64,000 bases of DNA, taken from NCBI RefSeq assembly GCF_011682065.1, contig NZ_VUYU01000017.1, positions 62,001 through 126,000 on the forward strand, given 5' to 3'. The notes below the pieces were generated by a model. The model made no database searches. It had not been told where the DNA came from and was given only the letters and a program-made list of their open reading frames with translations. The position numbers and the translations under genes are program-made. This document shows, one piece after another, positions 1 through 7,695 of the stretch (positions are counted from its first letter, which is position 1; every line of letters begins with the position of its first letter). Source of the DNA: Massilia rubra (GTDB lineage Bacteria > Pseudomonadota > Gammaproteobacteria > Burkholderiales > Burkholderiaceae_D).

Positions 1-675
1 AACCTGTACGCCAAGGCCGGACGCAGCTACCGCGTGGCCAACGTCGATGAAAACGGCTACCGTTCCTCGCCCGGCTTGCTGGCGCCGCAAACCTCGCGCG
101 ACCTGGAACTGGGCCTTGTCTACGGCACCGCGAGCCTGGGCGCGAGCGCGCGCATGTTCCGCCACCAGCTGCGCAACGAGATCTTCTACGACCCGAGCGT
201 GAATGGCGGTTACGGCGCCAACACCAACCTCGATCCGACCCAGCGCAAAGGGGTGGAAGTCGACGCCCATGCCAGCATCGCGCGCGACTGGCGCGTGAGC
301 GGCAACTGGCAGTACGTGCGGGCGCGCTTCACCGAAGGGCGCAACGCCGGCAGCGAGATGGTGCTGGTGCCGAAGAACGTGGTCTCGGCGCGCCTGGCCT
401 GGGTGCCGGGCAATGGCCATAGCGCCGACATCGGCGCCCAGTGGGCCGGCAAACAGCGCTTCGGCGCCGACTTTGCCAACACCTGCGGCGTGCGCATTTC
501 GTCGGCCACCACTTTCGACGCGCGGTATGCGCGCCAGATGGGCGCCTGGGAGTTTGCCGTGGCCGGCCTGAACCTGGCCGACAAACGCTACACCAGCAAC
601 GCCTTCGGCTGCAACAGCGGCATCTATCCGGCCGACGGACGCCAGGTGAAGGTCTCGGCGCGCTACGACTTCTGA
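1..675 (+). CDS. TonB-dependent outer-membrane receptor, C-terminal part (probably BtuB-like)
   Basis: The reading frame is open from the first base, so the N-terminus (signal peptide, TonB box, plug) lies outside the window. The visible 224 residues show alternating beta-strands typical of the receptor barrel and end in the aromatic RYDF, the usual last strand of an outer-membrane barrel. The stop overlaps by one base the ATG of a BtuF-like cobalamin-binding protein, which suggests a B12 receptor translationally coupled to its periplasmic partner. Substrate is inferred from the neighbour only; a heme or siderophore receptor cannot be excluded. Confidence 0.85.
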   Translation, partial: NLYAKAGRSYRVANVDENGYRSSPGLLAPQTSRDLELGLVYGTASLGASARMFRHQLRNEIFYDPSVNGGYGANTNLDPTQRKGVEVDAHASIARDWRVSGNWQYVRARFTEGRNAGSEMVLVPKNVVSARLAWVPGNGHSADIGAQWAGKQRFGADFANTCGVRISSATTFDARYARQMGAWEFAVAGLNLADKRYTSNAFGCNSGIYPADGRQVKVSARYDF

Positions 676-1556
676 TGGGCCAGCGCCTCGCCGTCGCCGC
701 GCTGGCACTGTGGGCCGGCCTTGCCGGCGCCGCCCCGGTCACGGTGGTGGACGACGCCGGCCGGCGCGTGGTCCTGGACGCGCCGGCAAAGCGCATCGTC
801 TCGATGGCGCCGCACATCACCGAGCTGCTGTTCGCGGCCGGTGGCGGCGCACGCATTGTCGGGGCGATGAGCTACAGCGATTACCCGGCGGCGGCCAGAA
901 CGATCCCGCTGGTGGGCGACAACAGCCAGATCGATATCGAACGCGTGCTGGCCCTCAAACCGGACCTGCTGGTGGTCTGGCAGAGCGGGAATACGGCGCG
1001 CCAGCTGGAGCAGTTGCGCCAGCTCGGCATTCCGATTTTCTACAGCGAGCCGGCGCGCCTTGGCCAGGTGGCCGACAGCATGCTGCGTTTCGGCCAGCTG
1101 CTCGGCACCGACACGGTGGCGCGCGCGGCGGCGGCATCGTTCCAGGCCGATATCGCGGCCCTGGGCGCCCGTTATGGCAAGCGCTCCCCGGTCAAGGTGT
1201 TTTACCAGGCCTGGGACAAGCCGCTGTACACCCTCAACGGCCAGCAGGTGGCCAGCGACGCGATTCGCCTGTGCGGCGGCGAGAATATTTTCGCCGCGCT
1301 GGCGGTCAAGGCGCCGTCGGTCGGGATCGAGGCGGTGTTGCAGGCCAATCCGGAAGCGCTGGTGGCCAGCGTGCCGCACGACCCGTCGGACGCGGGCCTG
1401 GCAATGTGGGCGCCGTACAAGACCCTGTTGGCGGTGCGCAATGGCAATTTATTCACGCTCGATGGCGAATTGCTGACCCGGCCCGGGCCGCGCCTGGTCC
1501 AGGGCGCCGCCATCCTGTGCGAAAAACTCGAACTGGCGCGTCAACGGCGCCGCTAG
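675..1556 (+). CDS. btuF: Periplasmic cobalamin-binding protein (BtuF-like ABC substrate-binding protein)
   Basis: This 293-residue protein starts at an ATG overlapping the receptor stop (TGATG). A hydrophobic signal peptide runs to about residue 19 (GLAGA). The body fits the class III periplasmic binding fold: the VTVVDDAGRRVVL and RIVSMAPHITELLFA segments at the start, then an ALKPDLLVVW segment and a long backbone helix, and an ALVASVPHD segment in the second lobe. The family captures vitamin B12 for the inner-membrane BtuCD transporter. No btuCD follows; the next gene is dsbA, so the permease must be upstream or elsewhere. The sequence alone cannot fully exclude a heme- or iron-chelate-binding relative. 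Confidence 0.8.
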   Translation: MGQRLAVAALALWAGLAGAAPVTVVDDAGRRVVLDAPAKRIVSMAPHITELLFAAGGGARIVGAMSYSDYPAAARTIPLVGDNSQIDIERVLALKPDLLVVWQSGNTARQLEQLRQLGIPIFYSEPARLGQVADSMLRFGQLLGTDTVARAAAASFQADIAALGARYGKRSPVKVFYQAWDKPLYTLNGQQVASDAIRLCGGENIFAALAVKAPSVGIEAVLQANPEALVASVPHDPSDAGLAMWAPYKTLLAVRNGNLFTLDGELLTRPGPRLVQGAAILCEKLELARQRRR

Positions 1557-1709
1557 GCGCGCCGTTTACCGACTGTGATCTCGCTGTGATCCGGCCCAGC
1601 CGCGACGGCATTTGCAACGCAATGTAAAATGCGGGACCTTGGCCGGGGGCCTGCCGCAAAAAGTGGTAATCTCGCGATCGTCGTCTCAACTTAAACATGA
1701 AGGATATTT

Positions 1710-2426
1710 ATGCGTTTCCTGCGTATTGCTCTCGCCGTCGCCAGTCTGGTTGCCACCACGGCGTTCGCTTCGCCCGCCGATCCGAAAGACGGCGCCGAAT
1801 ATGTCACGCTGGCGAGCCCGCAGCCGACCAAGACCGTCGGTAAGAAAGTCGAAGTCATCGAATTTTTCATGTACCACTGCCCAGCCTGCAACGCGCTGGA
1901 ACCGCACCTGGCCGAGTGGGTCAAAAAGCAGGGCGACAATATCGTCTTTCGCCGTGTTCACTTCCCGGTGAGCGGTCCCAACGATCCCGAGGCGCATTTG
2001 CACCTGACGCTCGAAGCGATGGGCAAGGCCGAGGAAATGCATCCGAAAGTGCTGCGCGCCTTCCACATCGAGCGCCTGCGCCTGAACAAGGACGACGCCA
2101 TTCTCGAGTGGATTCCGAAGCAGGGTATCGACAAGGCCAAGTTCATGGAATACTGGAACTCGTTCGGCGTGCTGACCAAGCTGAAAAGCGCGTCGCAAGT
2201 GATGAGCAACTACAAGATCGACGGCGCGCCGACCCTGGTGATCGACGGTCGTTTCCTGACCTCGCCATCGTCGATTGGCGGCGCCAATCCGAGCCTGGTC
2301 CAGGCGACGGTGTATCCGGCGGTCCAGCAAACGCTTGACGCGCTGGTGGCCAGGGTGCAAAAAGAGAAGGGCGCCGCTGCCCCTGCCGCCCCTGCAAAAA
2401 CAACTGCGAAACCTGCCGGCAAATGA
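1710..2426 (+). CDS. dsbA: Thiol:disulfide interchange protein DsbA
   Basis: This 238-residue periplasmic oxidoreductase introduces disulfides into exported proteins. It has a signal peptide (about residues 1-20, ending TAFA), a thioredoxin-like strand VEVIEFFMYHC, the active site C57-P-A-C60, an inserted helical domain (about 65-150) and the cis-proline loop GAPTLV (P174). The Ala/Pro/Lys-rich tail after about residue 215 is probably disordered. The dipeptide between the cysteines is Pro-Ala, not the common Pro-His, which may alter redox potential. The ATG follows a weak purine stretch (AAGGATATTT). The last bases overlap the next gene by four (ATGA), so the two are translationally coupled. 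Confidence 0.93.
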   Translation: MRFLRIALAVASLVATTAFASPADPKDGAEYVTLASPQPTKTVGKKVEVIEFFMYHCPACNALEPHLAEWVKKQGDNIVFRRVHFPVSGPNDPEAHLHLTLEAMGKAEEMHPKVLRAFHIERLRLNKDDAILEWIPKQGIDKAKFMEYWNSFGVLTKLKSASQVMSNYKIDGAPTLVIDGRFLTSPSSIGGANPSLVQATVYPAVQQTLDALVARVQKEKGAAAPAAPAKTTAKPAGK

Positions 2427-2737
2427 GCGACCCTGAAGAAAAACTCCTGAAAATCTACGACGGCTCGCGCCCGGTAGTGGAGGATTTATTCGAGCGCAAC
2501 TGGATCAACCAGTTGGCGTGGAGCCTGGTGGTGGTGCTGTGCAGCGTGGTGGTGTGGTTTGCGATCGCCATCGTCAATGCCGAAAACCAGCGCCATGCCT
2601 TGATGACCAAGCAATGCGCCGATCCGGTGTTCAAGGGCGAGATCGATATGCGCTGCCTGCAGGTGGTCAGCTCGCGCGAGCATTGGTGGCAGCATCTCTG
2701 GTATGGGATTACCCATTTGAGTCCGCAGGAGAAGTAA
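2423..2737 (+). CDS. Small single-pass membrane protein of unknown function
   Basis: This 104-residue protein is coupled to dsbA by an ATGA overlap. It has a polar N-terminus, one hydrophobic segment at about residues 32-52 (LAWSLVVVLCSVVVWFAIAIV), and a region with two cysteines (CADPVF and MRCLQV) that would lie in the periplasm if the N-terminus is inside. I do not recognise the family. A paired-Cys periplasmic tail next to dsbA suggests a membrane-anchored DsbA substrate or helper, but this is inference from position. Confidence 0.7.
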   Translation: MSDPEEKLLKIYDGSRPVVEDLFERNWINQLAWSLVVVLCSVVVWFAIAIVNAENQRHALMTKQCADPVFKGEIDMRCLQVVSSREHWWQHLWYGITHLSPQEK

Positions 2738-2743
2738 GCCGTC

Positions 2744-2777
2744 GCCGTCGTTCCCGTCCTGGCGCGGGAGCGACGGC
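2744..2777. terminator. 13-bp inverted repeat between convergent genes (terminator or REP-like)
   Basis: GCCGTCGTTCCCG at 2744-2756 and CGGGAGCGACGGC at 2765-2777 form a 13-pair stem with one G-T pair and an 8-base loop. It lies between the convergent small membrane gene and the RstB-like kinase gene. There is no clear U-tract. Its core resembles the palindrome at 23194-23227, so it may be a dispersed REP-type repeat acting as a bidirectional terminator. Confidence 0.6.
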
Positions 2778-2792
2778 GTGCAAGCGTGCCGC

Positions 2793-4091
2793 TCAAGCCG
2801 GCAAGGCGATCACGAAGCGCGCGCCACCCATCTCCGACTGCTCCACCGCAATGGTGCCGCCATGCAGCGCCACCGCTTTCTGCGCAATCGACAATCCCAG
2901 TCCGAACCCGCCCGTGCTGCGGTCGCGGCTGCGGTCGAGCCGGTAGAATGGTTCGAACACCTTGCCGCGTTCCCCTTCGGGAATGCCCGGCCCGTCGTCT
3001 TCCACCACGATTTCCACCCCGTCCGTGCGGCGCGCCGACAGGGCGATCTGGCCGTTGCCGTACTTTTGCGCATTCCTGAGCAGATTGCCCACCGCCCGCA
3101 CCAGCAGGCGGCGGTCGCCGCTCATGCTGCCCAGCGCGCTGTCGAGCCGGACCTCGGGCTGCGCCGCCAGCGGGTCGAGCGTGTCCACGCAGCCCAGCAG
3201 CGCCGGGGCCAGCTCGAAGTCGGCTTGTTGCAGCGCCTGGCGGCTGTCGAGCCGGATCATGCTCAGCAGTTCATTGACCAGGCCGTTCAGCTCGGCGACG
3301 TCGCCTTCCATCGCCACGATGCGCGCTTCGAGCGCCGGATCGCCCGCCGCCGAGCGCAGCAGTTCGAGCGCGAACTCCAGCCGCGCAATCGGCGTGCGCA
3401 GTTCGTGCGAGACGGAATGGAGCAGGTTTTTCTGGGCGTCGAGCAAGCCTTCGATGCGTCCGGCCATGTGGTTGAAGCGCTCGGCCAGCGGATAGATGGA
3501 TGCGCGCGGCTTGAAGTCGGCGCGCGCCGCCAGTTGGCCGGCGCCGACCTCGTCGGCCACGCGCGAGAGCGCCTGCAGCCCCAGCCAGTGCGAGCGCGAC
3601 CACAGCGCGGCCGGCACCAGCAAGAACAGCGCCACGATCACATAGCGCACCGCTTCCATCTCCAGCGCCAGGCCTATGTCGATCGGCAATTCCTGCGCGT
3701 GGATGACTTCTTCGGCGCTGCCGATATAGCTTTCGCCATGCAGGTCGACGCGGCGGTAAAACGCCTTGTGGGCGGTGTCGAGCACCAGTTCGCCGCGGTC
3801 GAGAGCGGCATGCTGCTTGGCCGGCAGCGAGGAACGGACGCTGGCCAGCGGCACCAGGTCGAGCTTGACGTCGGACACTTCGCGCACCTTGTTCAGGCGC
3901 ACCAGCCACTCGTCGGCGGGGGCCTTGTCGATATATTGTTCTAGCAGGAAAATCTGGGCCGCCGCCTGGCGCCGCGCGATGTCGTCGAGCGGGTCGCCGA
4001 ACAGGCGGCTGATGGTGAAATAGATGGCAAACGTCGCGACTGTGATCGACAGCATCACCAGCACGAAGAAGCGGAAAAAGATGCGGTTCAC
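2793..4091 (-). CDS. rstB: Sensor histidine kinase, RstB-like
   Basis: This inner-membrane kinase (432 aa) has TM1 at about residues 6-28, a periplasmic loop of about 120 residues, TM2 near 148-165, a HAMP linker, a HisKA box SHELRTPIARLEF with phospho-acceptor near H229, and a HATPase domain with EDDGPGIPEGERGKVFEPFYR and the G-box GGFGLGLSIA. The RYVIV/LSRVADEVGAGQL layout resembles RstB/CpxA-type kinases. I chose the GTG at 4091: it has GGGAAG just upstream and overlaps a short upstream ORF (GTGA). A TTG at 4109 would add six residues without a better ribosome site. The probable partner regulator is not adjacent but about 9.8 kb away at 13888-14577 on the same strand. Confidence 0.88.
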   Translation of the reverse strand: MNRIFFRFFVLVMLSITVATFAIYFTISRLFGDPLDDIARRQAAAQIFLLEQYIDKAPADEWLVRLNKVREVSDVKLDLVPLASVRSSLPAKQHAALDRGELVLDTAHKAFYRRVDLHGESYIGSAEEVIHAQELPIDIGLALEMEAVRYVIVALFLLVPAALWSRSHWLGLQALSRVADEVGAGQLAARADFKPRASIYPLAERFNHMAGRIEGLLDAQKNLLHSVSHELRTPIARLEFALELLRSAAGDPALEARIVAMEGDVAELNGLVNELLSMIRLDSRQALQQADFELAPALLGCVDTLDPLAAQPEVRLDSALGSMSGDRRLLVRAVGNLLRNAQKYGNGQIALSARRTDGVEIVVEDDGPGIPEGERGKVFEPFYRLDRSRDRSTGGFGLGLSIAQKAVALHGGTIAVEQSEMGGARFVIALPA

Positions 4092-4132
4092 GCGCGCTTC
4101 CCGCCACAACCGTGTTCAAGAACTGTTGCCAT
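4088..4132 (-). CDS. Possible 14-residue leader peptide upstream of the RstB-like kinase
   Basis: A minus-strand ATG at 4132 is preceded by a strong AAGGAG (about 10 bases upstream) and encodes MATVLEHGCGGKRA. Its TGA overlaps the GTG of the kinase gene (GTGA), the classic geometry for translational coupling. The kinase GTG has only a modest ribosome site of its own, so translation of the mini-ORF could feed the kinase. It could also be a remnant of a gene that once ended here. No family is known. Confidence 0.4.
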   Translation of the reverse strand: MATVLEHGCGGKRA

Positions 4133-4155
4133 AGCTATCGCTTCTCCTTGCGCAG

Positions 4156-4169
4156 CATTGTATAAGAGC
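4156..4169 (-). promoter_or_regulatory. Putative promoter -10 region of the RstB-like kinase gene (copy of the rstA one)
   Basis: Read on the minus strand this is GCTCTTATACAATG, containing a good extended -10 (TATACAAT). The same 14 bases occur upstream of the RstA-like gene at 14597-14610, each followed by a similar AGGAGAA ribosome site. No convincing TTGACA-type -35 is visible, so an activator may be needed. Confidence 0.45.
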
Positions 4170-4326
4170 GGCGCGGATCGCGGTATTACAAATAAGTGAC
4201 AAATGGGGGACAGATGTTGGCGGAATTGTGGCGCGCTTGTCGTTATTATGTTCTTACTCGCATTCGGTCTGCCCGTCGTGTCTGTTCCGGCGGGCCTTGC
4301 TAACTACTATATTGAAAGGATTCGCC

Positions 4327-5691
4327 ATGTCTGTTTTGATTCGCGTTTTATCCTGTTTTCCACTGGCCGGCGCCATTGCGCTCGGTGGTTGCGGCGGCGG
4401 TGGCGACAGCACGCCCGCCCCATCCCAGACCCAGCCCGATATCGTCGTGACGCCAACGCCAACGCCAACGCCGACGCCAACCCCGACGCCAACGCCGACG
4501 CCGACGCCGACGCCGACCCCGACGCCAACGCCAACGCCGACACCAACGCCGACACCGACGCCGACACCGACGCCAACGCCAACGCCGCTTGTGGAACCGA
4601 TCATCGGTATCGAGCCGTTCATCAAGCGCGCCCAGACGGCCACCTGCGCCAATAGGACCAATTCGCTCTTCCTGATCGACAAGAAAGATGTGTTGTCGGT
4701 CCAGTCGGGCGACTGCCCCGACAACGGCTACCGCGTCGAACTGAGCAACCTGGCTTCCGGCAAGCAAATTTGCAGCCTCGCGTGGACGATCGCCGGCCCC
4801 AAAACGCAATGCGCCGACCCGGCCATGGTGCCCCAGTTCGACATCATGGCCGCCAAGGCCGGTAATTTTGGATTTGTCGACAAGATCGGACCTGACCATG
4901 TTGCTCAAGAAGTTAAATTCCTCCCGGCAAATGGACTGAGCGTGGATTTCAAGACCATCGCCAGCGACCGCTTCTCCGGCGTCACCACCGCGCGCAACGT
5001 GGTGGTGCGCGACCAGGCCGCGCTCGACGCCCTTTGGGCCGAGCACAGCGCGATCCGCATTCCGGCCCCGGCCGCGCCCAAGGTCGACTTCCGCACCGAG
5101 ATGGTGATCGCTTTGTTCGGCGGCAATGACTCGGCCTGCGCCAGCTTCGGCGTGCGCCGCGCCGCCGCCGTCGACGAGCACCTGGTGGTCTATTACGAGC
5201 GCAAGGATCCCGATCCGGCCATGGTATGCATTGCCGTGGTGGCCAACCCGATGCAGATGATCGTGGTGCCGCGAGTCAACGCCGTGGTCGACTTCGTCAA
5301 GATCACGACCCTGGAAGTGCCGTTCACCGACGTGTTCCGGAGCGACTATGCGAACACCCAGGGGCTGCAAAACTACGTGATCAAGGATGCCGGCACCATG
5401 TCCATGATCTGGCGCAAGGTGACCACCCGTGAAGCGCCGCCTCTGATCGATTTCACCAAGGACATGGTGGTCGCCGTCTTTGGCGTGGGCGGTTACAGCG
5501 GTTGTTTCAACAGCAAAATCGAGAGCGTCTACCGCGAAGGCGGCAAGCTGCATGTGGCCAGCGTGAACTATTCGCCGGGGCCGAACTTCGCGGCGGCGTG
5601 TACCACGGCGTTCACCGACCCGGTACACCTGGTCAAGATGCCGCGCTCGGATGAGCCGGTGGTGTTTTCGAGCCAATCGCGTTACCTCTAG
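4327..5691 (+). CDS. Lipoprotein with 23 Thr-Pro repeats and two PrcB-C-like domains (paralogue 1)
   Basis: This 454-residue lipoprotein begins at ATG 4327 (GAAAGGA upstream). A lipobox puts Cys22 at the processing site (ALGGC), followed by Gly residues. Residues 42-87 are 23 uninterrupted Thr-Pro pairs, a stiff spacer that would hold the globular part away from the membrane. After it comes a segment shared with the other three paralogues (PFIKRAQ..C, then a [13 protein letters not shown]-like stretch), then two repeats of a domain with [13 protein letters not shown] and [15 protein letters not shown] cores, each ending in VxFV or VVFS-like strands. The cores resemble the PrcB C-terminal domain; this is my inference. 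Function is unknown. It is the first of eight same-strand genes in the island separating the two-component pair. Confidence 0.75.
   Translation: MSVLIRVLSCFPLAGAIALGGCGGGGDSTPAPSQTQPDIVVTPTPTPTPTPTPTPTPTPTPTPTPTPTPTPTPTPTPTPTPTPTPTPLVEPIIGIEPFIKRAQTATCANRTNSLFLIDKKDVLSVQSGDCPDNGYRVELSNLASGKQICSLAWTIAGPKTQCADPAMVPQFDIMAAKAGNFGFVDKIGPDHVAQEVKFLPANGLSVDFKTIASDRFSGVTTARNVVVRDQAALDALWAEHSAIRIPAPAAPKVDFRTEMVIALFGGNDSACASFGVRRAAAVDEHLVVYYERKDPDPAMVCIAVVANPMQMIVVPRVNAVVDFVKITTLEVPFTDVFRSDYANTQGLQNYVIKDAGTMSMIWRKVTTREAPPLIDFTKDMVVAVFGVGGYSGCFNSKIESVYREGGKLHVASVNYSPGPNFAAACTTAFTDPVHLVKMPRSDEPVVFSSQSRYL
4447..4590 (+). repeat. Hexanucleotide tandem repeat (CCGACG/CCAACG) encoding Thr-Pro
   Basis: About 23 copies of a six-base unit lie inside the lipoprotein gene. 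Because the unit is six bases, slippage would change spacer length by dipeptides and never break the frame. The opposite strand reads as a Gly-Val repeat, which is a shadow. Confidence 0.9.
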
Positions 5692-5747
5692 GGCTGTTTC
5701 CGCTACCCGGCGGCGCGCACCAGCGTGCCGTCGGGCCGGACCCATGT

Positions 5748-6638
5748 ATGAAAATCTTGTTGACCTTCCTGCTCGGCGCGGCTTGCGCCCCCGTCCATGC
5801 CCGCACCCCGGCCGTCAATCCAATGCCGGACGGCAGCCGCGACATGTACGTCGGGATCGGCTTCGTGTCGGCCCCGGCGTACGACGGCGCGCGCCGCCCG
5901 CGCCGCATGGCGGTGCCGGTGCTGCAGGGCGAATGGAGCAATGGCGTCTTCCTTTCCGGTATGAATGCCGGAATCCATCTGTCGGATCAGCCCTCGCTCG
6001 AATTCGGGCCGCTGCTGGCGGTCCAGGCGCGGCGCAGCGAATCGGGCAACGGGGCCGCCCTCGGCGGCGCTTCGCTCAATTCCATGATCGTGAATACCTC
6101 GTCGCTGGCGCCGGAGGGGGAGCCGACCCTGGAGCAGCCCGGCAAGAACACGCGCAACGCCGGCCCCAACCGCCTGTCCGGCATGGACGTGGTTAACGCG
6201 CGCCTGCAGGTGGGCGGCTTCGTGAATGTGTATCTCAGTCCCGATGTGCGCCTGACCAACAATGTCCTGCTTGGCGCCGGCAAGGGCTCCGACGGCGTCG
6301 TCTGGAACCTGGGCATCCAGCGCGTGATGGTGCAATCGTCGCCGCATCACCGGGTGGCGCTGGCGGCCGGCGTTAGCGTGGTCAACCGCAGCTACAACGC
6401 CAGTTTTTTCGGCGTCACGCCGGACGAGTCGGTCCGTAGCGGCAACCGCGCGTATGCGCCCGGCGCCGGCATCAACGGCGCCAGCGCCGGGGTGCGCTGG
6501 CACTGGTCGCTGACGCCGTCCTGGCTGCTGATTAACAACGTGCAAGCAACCCGCGTGCTGGGCGACGCGCGCAAGAGCCCGCTGGTGGAGCGTCCCAACG
6601 GTTTTGTCGTGTCCACCGCCCTCGCTTACCGGTTCTGA
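5748..6638 (+). CDS. MipA/OmpV-family outer-membrane protein (copy 1)
   Basis: This 296-residue protein has a short signal peptide (to about residue 18, APVHA). The mature N-terminus NPMPDGSRDMYVGIGFVSAPAY is followed by alternating strands and a C-terminal SPLVERPNGFVVSTALAYRF ending in Phe, as expected for a beta-barrel of the MltA-interacting (MipA/OmpV) family. In E. coli MipA scaffolds murein enzymes, but other members do other things, so no exact role is given. It is followed after two bases by a periplasmic protein gene, and the same pair recurs at 7696-9323. The PMPDGS..DMYVG motif, the LTNN strand and the VNRSYN strand are shared with copy 2. Confidence 0.8.
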   Translation: MKILLTFLLGAACAPVHARTPAVNPMPDGSRDMYVGIGFVSAPAYDGARRPRRMAVPVLQGEWSNGVFLSGMNAGIHLSDQPSLEFGPLLAVQARRSESGNGAALGGASLNSMIVNTSSLAPEGEPTLEQPGKNTRNAGPNRLSGMDVVNARLQVGGFVNVYLSPDVRLTNNVLLGAGKGSDGVVWNLGIQRVMVQSSPHHRVALAAGVSVVNRSYNASFFGVTPDESVRSGNRAYAPGAGINGASAGVRWHWSLTPSWLLINNVQATRVLGDARKSPLVERPNGFVVSTALAYRF

Positions 6639-6640
6639 TC

Positions 6641-7333
6641 ATGAACGCGCCACGCCATCTCGCCTTGTTGCTCGCACTGCTGTCCGCGGCCGGCGGCGCC
6701 AGCACGCGCGCCGCCGCGGCGGAATGGCTCAGTTACCGCGATGCCTACCGCGCCATGATCGTGTTCGAGAAATATGGCCGGCCGAAAAACTATCTGCAAA
6801 GCCAGATCCAGCTGGTGCCGGCGCGCAAGGGGACGCTGCCCGAGGATATCGAGCTGAGCTTGCAGCTCAAGGACGGCACCGTGCAGCTGCCGCTCGACCC
6901 CATCGGGCGTGCGGTGTTTCCGGTGCTCAAGGTCGCGTTCGACGAGAACGCACCGTTGCTGATCGACGGCGGGACCGGGCCGGTCAGTTTTCGCGCGCGC
7001 ATCTCGATCATGCCACGCGCCGACGGCGTGTACGACAGCGCCGAATTGCGCGCCGCCTGCGCCCAGGCGCTCGACTACCAGCGCTACACCGGCGCCAGCG
7101 CGCGCGCCTGCGTCGGGGTGCGCTTCGTGTATCCGCTCGACGGGCCGGCGCCGCAGTTGCGGGTGCGCGGCAACGGGCAGCCGGCGCTGTTGCCGGTGGC
7201 GCTGGGGGCCGCCTTTCCCGGCGACGAGCATGGCGCCTACCGCGTCGTCAACTACCGCTTCGCCGACGCCGCCGGCGCCGGCCAGGTGTTCGCGGCCAGC
7301 CCGCCTCTGGCGATCGCTCCGCTGATCGAATAG
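6641..7333 (+). CDS. Periplasmic protein of unknown function paired with MipA-like copy 1
   Basis: This 230-residue protein has a signal peptide (to about residue 27, RAAAA). The mature part starts EWLSYRDAYRAMIVFEKYGRPKN, includes a PLDPIGRAVFPVLK strand and two cysteines about 25 residues apart (RAACAQ and RACVG), and ends PLAIAPLIE. The start is two bases after the MipA stop (TGATCATG), implying coupling. It is a clear paralogue of 8622-9323. I do not recognise the family; the constant pairing suggests it works with the barrel. Confidence 0.75.
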   Translation: MNAPRHLALLLALLSAAGGASTRAAAAEWLSYRDAYRAMIVFEKYGRPKNYLQSQIQLVPARKGTLPEDIELSLQLKDGTVQLPLDPIGRAVFPVLKVAFDENAPLLIDGGTGPVSFRARISIMPRADGVYDSAELRAACAQALDYQRYTGASARACVGVRFVYPLDGPAPQLRVRGNGQPALLPVALGAAFPGDEHGAYRVVNYRFADAAGAGQVFAASPPLAIAPLIE

Positions 7334-7695
7334 CGGGTCGAACGGCGGGGCCGTACGGCGGGGCCGAACGGCGGGGCCGAACGGCGCGGCGATGTCGAAT
7401 ACACATTTACGACAATTGCCAGACATTTCGAGGCGGAAAGGCAAACCGTTAGCATCTAAGCTATGCGCATCGGGTTTTCCGTTCGCCCTCGATGCTCCGG
7501 TGTCGTGGGCTTTTTTTATTCGTCGTACCAGCATGATGGCGATGCAGCGGGCCGCGCGACGGCGCCCGCCATCGGCGCATCGTGGGACGCCGCAGCGCGC
7601 GCAGGCGCATGCGGCCTTGACAAAAAACTCAGCAATTTCGGCGATGTTGGCGGCAGGCCGTAAAATGGCGGCTGATCATCTTTTCGGCGACATTC
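7334..7695 (+). other. Intergenic stretch between the two MipA-pair copies
   Basis: 362 bases without a credible gene. It opens with a 13-bp tandem repeat (see 7345-7390). The rest has a pyrimidine run (GGGCTTTTTTT near 7510) and a C-rich segment but no clear hairpin terminator. A promoter for copy 2 may lie in the last 100 bases; I cannot assign boxes. Confidence 0.5.
7339..7391 (+). repeat. 13-bp tandem repeat, about four copies
   Basis: The unit GAACGGCGGGGCC repeats in tandem (one copy has GTACGG, the last ends GCGGCG) directly after the stop of the 6641 gene. It is likely a slippage product with no evident coding role. Confidence 0.75.

Noticed and set aside
4254-4724. Gly-Val repeat ORFs opposite the lipoprotein genes
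   Set aside because: They are the complementary strand of the Thr-Pro hexamer repeats.
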